Of a stretch of 64,000 nt of DNA, positions 16,773 to 24,923 are shown in pieces. Numbering within the stretch: position 1 is the stretch's first letter; the number at the start of each line of letters is the position of its first letter. The DNA is taken from NCBI RefSeq assembly GCF_021369635.1, contig NZ_JAJNBZ010000010.1, positions 109,396 to 173,395 of the forward strand, written 5' to 3'. Under the pieces are notes generated by a model that saw nothing but the letters and a program-made list of their open reading frames with translations, had not been told where the DNA came from and ran no database searches. The stretch is from Paenibacillus profundus. GTDB taxonomy: Bacteria > Bacillota > Bacilli > Paenibacillales > Paenibacillaceae. Both the position numbers and the translations under genes were made by a program.

Positions 16773-17633
16773 ATGACCATTCACATCATTACGGACGGCA
16801 GTTCAGATTTGACTCCAGAGATCATTCAACAATTCGGCATTCACGTTGTGCCTCTCTACGTTCGGTTCGGTCAAGAGGTGCTCACTTCCGACATGGACAC
16901 GACAGTTTTCTACGAACGGATGCGGGAGGAGGAAGAATTGCCGAAGACGTCCAGTCCGTCGCCTGCCGATTTCTATCATATGTATAGGTCGCTTGGCACG
17001 GAGAATGATATTTTGGTCTTAGCCTTAACTTCCAGCTTGAGCAGCACTTACAATCATGCTGTCATGGCAAAGGAAATGTATGAGGAAGAAGGTCATCCGA
17101 ATCAAGTCGAGGTCATTGATACGAAGACGACCTCTTTGGGACTGGGGTTGCTGGCCGTGCGTGCGGCTCAATTGGCCAAGGAAGGCGCAGGACTGCAGGA
17201 CCTGATGAACAAGATGATGAATTACGTGAATCAGACCCGAACTTACTTTACGTTGGATACGTTGGAGAATGTCATTCGTGGCGGTCGGCTGAGCCGATTG
17301 AAGGGCACGGTTGCCTCCATGTTAAATATAAAGCTTCTGATGGAAGCAAATGAAGAAGGCGCGATTGAAGTCATGGAGAAGATTCGCGGAACGCAGAAGA
17401 CGCTCCGCCGTCTGCTCGAAAAAGTCGGCGATGCATGGCATCAAGTGGATAAAGACTGGGTGGCGCTTGCGCACTCTAACTGTGAGGAGCGCGCCAAAGC
17501 ATTCTTGAAGGAATTAATGGATAAATATCACTTTGATCAAGTATTGTTCATCAATATGGGGCCGATCATCGGTACGTACGCCGGAGAAGGTGGGGTATTA
17601 GTAACGTTCCAGCAAGCTGCCCAGCCGTCGTAA
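16773..17633 (+). CDS. DegV-family fatty-acid-binding protein
   Basis: A 286-residue DegV protein. The start IHIITDGSSDLTPE, the S-x-S block TSSPSPADF, LTSSLSSTYN and the C-terminal GPIIGTYAGEGG are family signatures. DegV/FakB proteins bind a fatty acid and present it to the kinase FakA. No fakA is adjacent. It is monocistronic, with AGGGGAATG just before the ATG. Confidence 0.92.
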   Translation: MTIHIITDGSSDLTPEIIQQFGIHVVPLYVRFGQEVLTSDMDTTVFYERMREEEELPKTSSPSPADFYHMYRSLGTENDILVLALTSSLSSTYNHAVMAKEMYEEEGHPNQVEVIDTKTTSLGLGLLAVRAAQLAKEGAGLQDLMNKMMNYVNQTRTYFTLDTLENVIRGGRLSRLKGTVASMLNIKLLMEANEEGAIEVMEKIRGTQKTLRRLLEKVGDAWHQVDKDWVALAHSNCEERAKAFLKELMDKYHFDQVLFINMGPIIGTYAGEGGVLVTFQQAAQPS

Positions 17634-17648
17634 AATTGTATAAAATGA

Positions 17649-17664
17649 AGTGACTGTAATCACG
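17649..17664. promoter_or_regulatory. Degenerate Fnr-type box upstream of ric
   Basis: AGTGACTGTAATCACG matches TGTGA-N6-TCACA with one mismatch per half. It lies about 110 bp before the di-iron repair gene, which in other bacteria is induced by low oxygen or NO. Confidence 0.35.
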
Positions 17665-17771
17665 CTTCCGTTACTTTATCTGTCGTATGATGAATCCAGA
17701 TTCACAAGTCATCATACCATTTCAGCTCTGTTGCATGAAGCAAGAGCGAAGGATAAAGGAGTGGAAGCGTT

Positions 17772-18464
17772 ATGTTTTCAACCGAAATGACCGTGCGCGA
17801 TGCGGTATTGCAATATCCGGCGGCCAGCGATGTGTTCAAACGTTTAAAAATAGATTTCTGCTGCGGAGGGAATCGTCCGATTGCTGAAGCGGCAGCCGAG
17901 CGAGGATTGCAGGCAGAGGCGATCGTCGCCCAACTAACGGAAATGAAGGCTCAAGCGCCGACCGCTGGTACGGCGATGGATTGGCAATACATGTCATCCC
18001 GTTCATTAATCGAGTATGTTGTGAATAAGCACCATCGTTATTTGCGCGAGCAGCTGCCGCAAATCGCAGCCAATGTGGCCCGTGTAGCTCATGTCCATGG
18101 TGGAGATCAACCTCATCTAATCGAACTGCTTGAGAAGTTCAACCAACTGAAAGCAGAGCTCGAAGAGCATATTGCCAAGGAAGAGGACCTGTCATTCTCA
18201 ATTATTCTTGCAGCGGAGGAAGAGCCTGCTTCCGTGACACGAGATGAGGTCGCGCGCACGATTCAAGAACTTGAAGGGGAACATGATGGAGCGGGTACGC
18301 TTCTGAAGCAAATACGCATGTTGACCGAGGACTTTACGCTGCCGGAAGGCGCATGCACGACATACCGGATTACGTATACGCGGTTGGAAGAATTGGAGAG
18401 TATGACCTTCGAACATGTTCACTTGGAGAACAACATTCTCTTTCCGCGATACGGCGCCGCCTAA
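17772..18464 (+). CDS. ric: Iron-sulfur cluster repair di-iron protein (Ric/ScdA)
   Basis: A 230-residue protein of the YtfE/ScdA family, which repairs iron-sulfur clusters damaged by NO or oxidants. The N-terminal DUF542 domain has the IDFCCGGNRP motif; residues about 75-230 form a hemerythrin-like four-helix bundle with spaced His/Glu ligands (NKHHRYL, EEHIAKEE, EGEHDGAG, EHVHLENN). Context with a nitrite reductase and Fnr elsewhere in the window suggests use under anaerobic nitrogen-oxide stress. It is followed by a terminator. Confidence 0.92.
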   Translation: MFSTEMTVRDAVLQYPAASDVFKRLKIDFCCGGNRPIAEAAAERGLQAEAIVAQLTEMKAQAPTAGTAMDWQYMSSRSLIEYVVNKHHRYLREQLPQIAANVARVAHVHGGDQPHLIELLEKFNQLKAELEEHIAKEEDLSFSIILAAEEEPASVTRDEVARTIQELEGEHDGAGTLLKQIRMLTEDFTLPEGACTTYRITYTRLEELESMTFEHVHLENNILFPRYGAA

Positions 18465-18585
18465 GCTGATGTTGTCTTGCCGACATCCGGAGTCTAGTGC
18501 TGTGACATTTGATCATAGTGTTGGCGATAGATTGATTAGGCCAGCCGACGCCCGTTAGGGATGGAGCATATATGGAACACTGTAG

Positions 18586-18614
18586 AACGATCGACGATAC
18601 GTCGGTCGTTTTGC
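18586..18614 (+). terminator. Rho-independent terminator
   Basis: AACGATCGACG and CGTCGGTCGTT arms with a 3-nt loop and a TTGCTTT tail lie 120 bp after ric. Confidence 0.8.
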
Positions 18615-18701
18615 TTTGCCGTCGATGTTTGATGCACTTTTAGGAAAATCTATGTTAAACTGGTATGGAATCCTAATATATAGAGAAAGGGATGTGTAAA
18701 T

Positions 18702-18947
18702 ATGGTGAGAATTAAGGTGCAAGAACATTTTTTAAATCAATTGGTGTCAGAAAAAATGATGGTGACGCTAATTACAAAAAATGGCGTGCGCATGCAAGGT
18801 ACGATTACTTGTTTTGATACGTACAGTATTTTGTTGCAGACGGATTTGAAATCGAACCTGATCAACAAAGCGGCCATTTCCACTATTGTTCCTTCTAAGC
18901 GTGTGTCATTATCGAATCACAACGACCGAGGCAACACCACGAACTGA
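18702..18947 (+). CDS. hfq: Divergent Hfq-like RNA chaperone
   Basis: An 81-residue Sm-fold protein. EHFLNQL at the N-terminus, NGVRMQGTITCFDTYSILL (Sm1) and AAISTIVPSKRVSL (Sm2) place it in the Hfq family. The nearly invariant Tyr-Lys-His motif at 55-57 reads Asn-Lys-Ala, so His57 is lost, and the usual basic lateral residues differ. The tail SNHNDRGNTTN is short and polar. It is monocistronic with an AGAAAGGG site and its own terminator, far from miaA, the normal hfq neighbour. It is probably a paralogue with altered RNA binding; standard function should not be assumed. Confidence 0.82.
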   Translation: MVRIKVQEHFLNQLVSEKMMVTLITKNGVRMQGTITCFDTYSILLQTDLKSNLINKAAISTIVPSKRVSLSNHNDRGNTTN

Positions 18948-18992
18948 ATGGCGGTCTTGTCATCTCTGAAGAAATGCAAAGACGAGTGAAAG

Positions 18993-19016
18993 AGTCCCTT
19001 GATAGGGACTTTTTTC
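18993..19016 (+). terminator. Rho-independent terminator of hfq-like gene
   Basis: AGTCCCT and AGGGACT arms, TGAT loop and T6 tract. Confidence 0.88.
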
Positions 19017-19196
19017 AATGTTCTAGAATGCCGAACTCCCGTACAATGGCCCTTAGCACCGGAACATTTGCCCACAAAAGATGCTCCGGTTAGATGTATT
19101 TGACTGAATCATATCTATATAAAGGACATTTCTTTGTGATATGATGTTAAAACAGGAAAGTATGCAGCGAAACTGTTGACGGTTGGAGGAATCAGT

Positions 19197-19901
19197 ATGT
19201 ACACCATTATGATCGTGGAGGACGATGACAAGATCGCTTCCATTTTACAATCTTCCCTTGCGAAATACGACTACAACGTCGTACGGGCTACTCAATTCAA
19301 AGCGTTGAAGGATGAGCTTTTAACGATAAATCCGGACCTGATTCTGCTTGATATTCATCTTCCGGCATATGATGGATTTTATTGGTGCCGGCAGTTCCGC
19401 AATGTAACGAATGCGCCGATTATTTTTGTGTCTGCGCGCACGGGCGAGATGGATCAGGTGATGGCCATCGAGAATGGCGGTGACGATTTTATTACGAAGC
19501 CGTTCCATCTGGATGTGCTTCTGGCTAAGGTGAAAGGCGTGCTGCGCCGCACGTACGGCGAGTACGCGGCAAATGGCGGGGGTAATGGAGAAGAATTGGT
19601 TGTTCAAGGGCTTGTGCTGCATCGTTCAAAAAATACGTTGGAATGGCAGGGCGAACGGGTGGACTTGACCAAGAATGAAGCGCTCCTGGTCGGCTGCTTG
19701 ATGGAGCGAATTGGACATATCGTATCCAGAGAAACGCTCCTTGAAACGTTATGGGACGATGTCGACTTCGTCGATGACAATACACTGACCGTAAACGTGA
19801 CAAGAGTGCGCAAGAAGATGGAGGAAATCGGGATACACAAAGCAATTGAGACAGTTCGGGGGCAAGGGTACCGCATGCTGGCATCGTGGGTGGAGCAATG
19901 A
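19197..19901 (+). CDS. OmpR-type response regulator, BceR-like
   Basis: A 234-residue response regulator with an N-terminal receiver (acidic pair VEDDD near residue 7, phosphoacceptor Asp in LILLDIHLP, KPF near 103) and a C-terminal OmpR winged helix (residues about 130-232). ATG 19197 follows GGTTGGAGG. The next gene is a short-loop histidine kinase and then a BceAB-type transporter, so this is the regulator of a bacitracin or antimicrobial-peptide response module. It probably binds the TTACA-N4-TGTAA box at 21043. Confidence 0.9.
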   Translation: MYTIMIVEDDDKIASILQSSLAKYDYNVVRATQFKALKDELLTINPDLILLDIHLPAYDGFYWCRQFRNVTNAPIIFVSARTGEMDQVMAIENGGDDFITKPFHLDVLLAKVKGVLRRTYGEYAANGGGNGEELVVQGLVLHRSKNTLEWQGERVDLTKNEALLVGCLMERIGHIVSRETLLETLWDDVDFVDDNTLTVNVTRVRKKMEEIGIHKAIETVRGQGYRMLASWVEQ

Positions 19902-20980
19902 AACCTGGCATGACCTTTCTCCAATATGTGAAGGACCGCTTGACTATCATTTGTTCTTGCTTGATTGCGATTGCGTTGTCTCTAGTCGTCGTATGGCTGG
20001 ATCTCGGTATCGGGCAGCGATATGTGAACAGCGAGAGTTTGGTTTATATTTTCATTCTCGGAGCGATTGTAATGATGGCGGGCTTAGTGTATGACTATAC
20101 AAATCAGCGCCGCTGGTATAAAGAGATTTACAATGCAGAATCGAACATGAGCGATAGCGATTTCACGCTATGTTTACAGCACCCTGTATCGAGAGAGCAG
20201 AAACGGATGCACGCATTGGTGACCCGTCAGTACCGCTCATTTATGAACGAGCTGCTCTCTTTGCGTCAGGACAGGGAACAGCATGTTCATTTTACGAATC
20301 AATGGGTTCACCATATGAAAACACCGCTATCGGTCATCCATCTGCTAACCCAGCAGCCTTCACATGATTTGACGAGCACAGAGACGGAGCAACTCCTCTC
20401 TAGCATAAGCGAAGAGGGCGACCGCTTGACAAGAGGGCTGGATATGATGCTGCACACCGCCAGACTCGACAAATTCGAGCTGGATTTGCACGTATCAGGC
20501 CTTCATTTGCAAAATGTGATCCGACAAGTGATCAACCAGAACAAAAAAGCGCTTATCCGCTATCAGATTTACCCGAAGGTAACTCCAGGTGACGTCATCG
20601 TGGAAAGTGACGAGAAGTGGTTATCCTTCATCCTTACTCAATTGGTGACCAACGCCATTAAATATTCGAAGGACAAGCCCGGCAATAAGTCGCTTCAATT
20701 CCTTGTGGAGGAAGCGAATGGAGTCGTTCGTCTGCAGGTGGAGGATGAAGGCGTCGGCATTGCAGAGCAGGATATTCCGCGCGTGTTCGAACCTTTCTTT
20801 ACGGGTGAAAATGGCCGGAAAGAAGGGGATGCAACCGGTATGGGGCTTTATTTGGTAGGCAAAGTTTGCGCCCGCCTCGGACATAACGTGAGCATCGCTT
20901 CCAAGCTTAACGAAGGAACTGCGGTGACGCTGCTGTTCTCGACGACGGCACTGCACCATGATTTGATTCAACGATCTTAA
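19898..20980 (+). CDS. Intramembrane-sensing histidine kinase, BceS-like
   Basis: A 360-residue kinase with two close transmembrane segments (about residues 13-32 and 44-62) and almost no extracellular loop, the hallmark of BceS-type kinases that sense through their partner ABC transporter. HHMKTPLSVIHLL is the phosphoacceptor box with the His-Met-Lys-Thr-Pro form typical of the group; N-box TNAIKYS and G-boxes DEGVGI and GMGLYLV follow. ATG 19898 overlaps the regulator stop by 4 nt and sits behind GGTGGAG. Confidence 0.9.
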   Translation: MKPGMTFLQYVKDRLTIICSCLIAIALSLVVVWLDLGIGQRYVNSESLVYIFILGAIVMMAGLVYDYTNQRRWYKEIYNAESNMSDSDFTLCLQHPVSREQKRMHALVTRQYRSFMNELLSLRQDREQHVHFTNQWVHHMKTPLSVIHLLTQQPSHDLTSTETEQLLSSISEEGDRLTRGLDMMLHTARLDKFELDLHVSGLHLQNVIRQVINQNKKALIRYQIYPKVTPGDVIVESDEKWLSFILTQLVTNAIKYSKDKPGNKSLQFLVEEANGVVRLQVEDEGVGIAEQDIPRVFEPFFTGENGRKEGDATGMGLYLVGKVCARLGHNVSIASKLNEGTAVTLLFSTTALHHDLIQRS

Positions 20981-21000
20981 ATGTGCCATAGGCAGAAATT

Positions 21001-21037
21001 CAGCCCTTTTTCATACAGAAGAAGGGCTGTTATTATT
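21001..21037 (+). terminator. Terminator between kinase and transporter genes
   Basis: CAGCCCTTT and GAAGGGCTG arms are followed by TTATTATT, separating regulatory genes from the bceAB-like operon, which has its own promoter. Confidence 0.75.
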
Positions 21038-21042
21038 GAAGG

Positions 21043-21056
21043 TTACAAATTTGTAA
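21043..21056. promoter_or_regulatory. BceR-type operator
   Basis: TTACAAATTTGTAA fits the published BceR-like consensus TNACA-N4-TGTAA exactly. A TATACT -10 element lies at 21112-21117 with a poor -35, as expected of an activator-dependent promoter, before the ATPase start at 21184. Confidence 0.65.
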
Positions 21057-21183
21057 GTGATGGAAATCGGATTGAAAGATTATTCGATGTCGGAAGGGAT
21101 TCCCAAGGGGGTATACTGAGAACATATCGAATGGAATACTGACAAAGCATAGGATAGGCAGGACGGAAAGGAGTTTGCTGCTC

Positions 21184-21963
21184 ATGGCTGTATTAAAGGC
21201 GGAACAATTATCGAAAGTGTACGGAACGAAAGGGAAGATGACCTATACTGCGCTGCAGGATATTAACTTGCAAGTGGAGGAAGGTGAATTTGTAGGAATT
21301 ATGGGTCCTTCCGGAAGCGGGAAGACGACCCTTCTTAATATTTTGGCAACGATTGACAGCCCGACATCAGGCAATATTTTTATAAATGGGACGGATCCGA
21401 CGAAGCTGAACAATCGGAAATTGGCACATTTTCGCCGCCGTGAGCTTGGATTCGTGTTCCAAGATTTCAACCTGTTGGACACGCTAAGCATCAAAGAAAA
21501 CATCATCTTGCCGCTCGCGCTTGACGGAGTGAATACGAAAGAAATTGAACGTCGTCTGGCAGAAACCGTAAAGTGGCTTGGTATCGAACATATATTGGAC
21601 AAACGAACTTACGAAGTATCGGGCGGACAGAAGCAGCGCACCGCGATCGCGCGAGCCGTCATCCACCAGCCCTCACTGCTGCTGGCTGATGAATTGACGG
21701 GCAACTTGGATTCCAAGTCTGCCAAAGACGTGATGATAGCATTAGAAGACTTGAATGAGAATGCGAACCGCACCATTCTGATGGTGACGCACGATGCCTT
21801 TGCCGCGAGCTTCTGCAAACGAATCATTTTTATTAAAGACGGACGTTTGTTCTCGGAAATTCGCCGTGGAGCGAACCGGCAGACCTTCTTCCAGCATATT
21901 CTGGATTCGTTAAGCTTGTTAGGAGGGAACTTCGATGACGTTCCGACGGCTCGCTACCAGTAA
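21184..21963 (+). CDS. BceA-like ABC transporter ATP-binding protein
   Basis: A 259-residue ABC ATPase with Walker A GPSGSGKT, signature VSGGQKQR, Walker B LLLADELT and an H-loop THD. It is the MacB/LolD-like class found with BceB permeases. ATG 21184 follows GGAAAGGAG. Its end overlaps the permease start by 29 bp. With the permease it would free lipid II-cycle intermediates from bound peptide antibiotics and signal to the kinase. Confidence 0.92.
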   Translation: MAVLKAEQLSKVYGTKGKMTYTALQDINLQVEEGEFVGIMGPSGSGKTTLLNILATIDSPTSGNIFINGTDPTKLNNRKLAHFRRRELGFVFQDFNLLDTLSIKENIILPLALDGVNTKEIERRLAETVKWLGIEHILDKRTYEVSGGQKQRTAIARAVIHQPSLLLADELTGNLDSKSAKDVMIALEDLNENANRTILMVTHDAFAASFCKRIIFIKDGRLFSEIRRGANRQTFFQHILDSLSLLGGNFDDVPTARYQ

Positions 21964-23893
21964 TATACGTGGAAGCTGGCACCGATACAGTGCCTATTTC
22001 CTAAGCAGTGCCTTTGCTGTGATGATATTTTTCGTCTACGCCGCATTCATCTATCATCCCGATGTTGTGAACGGAAATATTCGCGGCGGCGATTCTGTGC
22101 AGAAAATGATGGTGGCCTGTGAATATTTGATTATCATCTTTTCGTTCTTTTTCACCCTGTACTCCAGTTCGGCATTTTTGAAATCGAGACAGAAGGAATT
22201 TGGACTCCTTACGTTGTTCGGAATGACGAAGACACAACTGCGTCGCTTAGTTTTTTATGAAAATATGATCATTTCTTCGCTAGCCATTCTCGTCGGAATC
22301 GGAATCGGAACTGTAGCTACCAAGCTGTTCCTGCTGGCGATGTCCCGTATTCTTGGAGTGGAATCTCCGATGCGGTTCTATATCGATTCGTCAGCTATTA
22401 TTCTGACGGTCGTAGGTTATTTGGTATTGTTTGCTGCGATATCATTGTTCTCTCTCAGAAAAGTAGGTCGTACGCAGATTATTGATTTAATACACTCGGA
22501 GAAGCAACCGAAGACGCCGCCAAAGTTCTCATGGGTGCTTGTTATTTTGGCACTGTTCTCCTTAGTGCTGGGTTATGGATTGGCGTTTGTTACGAACATC
22601 GAACTGTTTATCGCAACGGCGCTGCCGACGATCGGATTTACGGTGCTTGGCACGTATTTTTTATATACGCAGCTGAGTGTCGCGATCATCAGGCTTTTGC
22701 AGAAAAATAAAAGTTTTTACTACCGCCGAACGCATTTACTGAACGTGTCGCAAGCGGCGTATAAAATGAAAGACAATGCGCGGGTATTATTCAATGTCTC
22801 GATATTGTGCACCGTCATCTTGACGGCAACAGCGACTTTTTATGCGTTTGATCAGGGGATGAAGCAGCAAACCCTTGCAGGTAATCCTTATGTATTTACA
22901 TTAGGTACGCCGAAAAACGATATTCCTGTACTCCTTCCTGAGCTGGTGAAGGGATGGGGGCAAGATGATGGGTTCAAGGTTACGGATTATGCCGAGGTTC
23001 GGCATGTGCGGGTTGAACTCAAAGGAAAACAATTTGAAGACGACTATACCGGCATGATTTCCGTATCCGACTATAACCGCTTGGCCGATATTCTGCATAC
23101 GGACCAATTGTCCGTCACCGGAAAGGAAGCGATCCTCGTCAATCAATCGAGGTACGGGATGTACGGAACTGAAGTGATGGAAGAACCGATAAACGAGAAG
23201 AAATATATAGGTCCCATGAAGGCGACCATTAACGACACCGAGCATAGCATGGTGCTGCAAGTAACGAAGCGCTTGCAGCAATCGGTTCTGGATCCGGGGT
23301 ACTACGGGTTCAACCTGCTCGTCGTGGAAGATCCGGTCATCGATCAGATGTATGCAGCGTCTCCGTCCCGTACGGCTCGCACCATTCAATTGTACAATTG
23401 GAGCAACTGGGAGAACTCCATAAAGCTGGAACAGAAAATTCGCGACCACCTGCCGAAAGAAGGAAGCTATTCGATTACAAGCCGCGTAGAGATGTGGAAT
23501 GATTATAGGCATGCGACATCGTTGACGCTGTTCATCGGCATGTTTATCAGCTTGCTATTCTTTATCGCTAGCGGAAGCGTCATTTACTTTAAATTGTTTA
23601 CGGAGCTGCAGGATGATCAAGCTCATTTCAGGGCGTTAACGCGCATTGGGTTGTCGATTAAAGAGATCCGACACGTCGTGACGGTGCAGGTCGGTCTCAT
23701 CTTCTTTGCTCCTTGCCTGGTTGGCAGCATGCATACGATATTCGCCATGAAGACGCTAAGCAACCTGTTGATGACAAACGTGATGTGGTACGCTCTCATC
23801 GTGGTCGGCATGTTCGTGCTGATGCAGACGATTTACTTTTTAGCTGCCCGGCGCACGTACATGAAAAAAATATTGGAGGAAGTTGTCATATAA
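21935..23893 (+). CDS. BceB-like ABC transporter permease
   Basis: A 652-residue FtsX-like permease: one N-terminal membrane segment, a cluster of further segments to about residue 310, a large extracellular domain (about 315-535) between segments seven and eight, and three C-terminal segments. That layout is characteristic of BceB, which recognises bacitracin or cationic peptides and informs the kinase. GGAGGGAACTTCG precedes the ATG. The peptide recognised cannot be told from sequence. Confidence 0.9.
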   Translation: MTFRRLATSNIRGSWHRYSAYFLSSAFAVMIFFVYAAFIYHPDVVNGNIRGGDSVQKMMVACEYLIIIFSFFFTLYSSSAFLKSRQKEFGLLTLFGMTKTQLRRLVFYENMIISSLAILVGIGIGTVATKLFLLAMSRILGVESPMRFYIDSSAIILTVVGYLVLFAAISLFSLRKVGRTQIIDLIHSEKQPKTPPKFSWVLVILALFSLVLGYGLAFVTNIELFIATALPTIGFTVLGTYFLYTQLSVAIIRLLQKNKSFYYRRTHLLNVSQAAYKMKDNARVLFNVSILCTVILTATATFYAFDQGMKQQTLAGNPYVFTLGTPKNDIPVLLPELVKGWGQDDGFKVTDYAEVRHVRVELKGKQFEDDYTGMISVSDYNRLADILHTDQLSVTGKEAILVNQSRYGMYGTEVMEEPINEKKYIGPMKATINDTEHSMVLQVTKRLQQSVLDPGYYGFNLLVVEDPVIDQMYAASPSRTARTIQLYNWSNWENSIKLEQKIRDHLPKEGSYSITSRVEMWNDYRHATSLTLFIGMFISLLFFIASGSVIYFKLFTELQDDQAHFRALTRIGLSIKEIRHVVTVQVGLIFFAPCLVGSMHTIFAMKTLSNLLMTNVMWYALIVVGMFVLMQTIYFLAARRTYMKKILEEVVI

Positions 23894-23898
23894 GTGCA

Positions 23899-23923
23899 TG
23901 TTCAAAAGGGGGCTTTTTGAACA
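23899..23923. repeat. 25-bp palindromic element, copy 2
   Basis: Second copy of the element at 4403-4427, one base different in the centre, placed 5 bp after the permease stop. Arms TGTTCAAAA and TTTTTGAACA can form a hairpin. Confidence 0.7.
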
Positions 23924-24078
23924 GCCTCTATAAAAATGTCATCATATCGCCGGCCCATGTTGTCGATAAATGAACAAACGGACATTTTTTGTTACGGGAT
24001 TGATACGATTTCTTGCTCTCTTTGCTGCATAATAGACTTAGAAGTCCGATGTATGCAGTTGAAATAGAGGGCAAGAAA

Positions 24079-24831
24079 GTGAGTGAAGGCATGATAAATC
24101 AGACGCTCAACTACATTAGGCGTGTACAGAGGAGAGGAACGCTTATCGCGTTGCTGCTGCTTCTTTTTACCGCAGCGTGTTCTAAAGCACCTGATCAAAA
24201 TGACATGATATCCGAAGAAAATCCAGTTCCGACACCAAAAATTGCGATAAAAATTGATGGCGGATCCTATATACCAAATTTATCTGAGCATATATCGTTG
24301 GAGTGGAAGTCCGGAATGACGGTGTCCGAAGCGTTAAAGCAATCAGGCTCCGTGAAATTAGCGGAAGATAACATCACGATCGCATCTGTCGGGGACGTGT
24401 CGTTGGACTCCAAGATGGGGTGGGGCATTCTGTTGAACGATGAGGAACTGCGGAAGCCCGAGTCCATGGAGAGCAATGTACAGCCAAGTGATTCGATCGT
24501 CGTATTTGTGAAACGACATGATGTAAAAACGAATGCGGTTCCTTCTCCCGGATTCACGCTACGAATTGAGGGGGGGAAGACGGTGCCTGAAATTACAAAT
24601 TCCTACGTTGTGTCATGGCAGGAACAGATGAAAGTCAGCGATCTTGTTGGGGAATTTGCTCAAATTCAGTTATCTTCAGACGGAGCAGAAGTGACAAGCA
24701 TCGGCAAGAAGAAGCTGGACAGCTCCGTAACGGTCAACATTAAAGTGAATGACAAACAGTTGCAGCCGGGTGAGGGGATGGAGCAGATTCTTGAACCGGA
24801 TGATCGTGTGGAATTGATTATTTCGCCCTGA
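24079..24831 (+). CDS. Lipoprotein with two repeated beta-grasp-like domains
   Basis: A 250-residue predicted lipoprotein. After a basic leader, LLLLLFTAAC provides a lipobox with Cys about 34 residues from the GTG. Two homologous domains follow: residues roughly 55-150 (IKIDGGSYIPNL...MTVSEALKQ...ILLNDEEL...DSIVVFV) and 160-250 (LRIEGGKTVPEI...MKVSDLVGE...IKVNDKQL...DRVELII). Each has the EALK-N-pattern of DUF4430/SLBB-like ligand-binding folds. GTG 24079 (AGAGGGC upstream) or ATG 24091 could be the start. No function assigned. Confidence 0.72.
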   Translation: MSEGMINQTLNYIRRVQRRGTLIALLLLLFTAACSKAPDQNDMISEENPVPTPKIAIKIDGGSYIPNLSEHISLEWKSGMTVSEALKQSGSVKLAEDNITIASVGDVSLDSKMGWGILLNDEELRKPESMESNVQPSDSIVVFVKRHDVKTNAVPSPGFTLRIEGGKTVPEITNSYVVSWQEQMKVSDLVGEFAQIQLSSDGAEVTSIGKKKLDSSVTVNIKVNDKQLQPGEGMEQILEPDDRVELIISP

Positions 24832-24851
24832 CGAACCATGATGTATGAAGA

Positions 24852-24905
24852 AAAAGCCCCTGAATTCAGAATTGTCGCAAGACGAGCTGAATTTCAAGGG
24901 CTTCG
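24852..24905. terminator. Bidirectional terminator
   Basis: AAGCCCCTGAATTCAG pairs with CTGAATTTCAAGGGCTT around a 15-nt loop between two convergent genes; an A5 run on the left and TTCG on the right allow use from the minus strand best. Confidence 0.75.
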
Positions 24906-24923
24906 TGTATTGTTATGGTTAGA

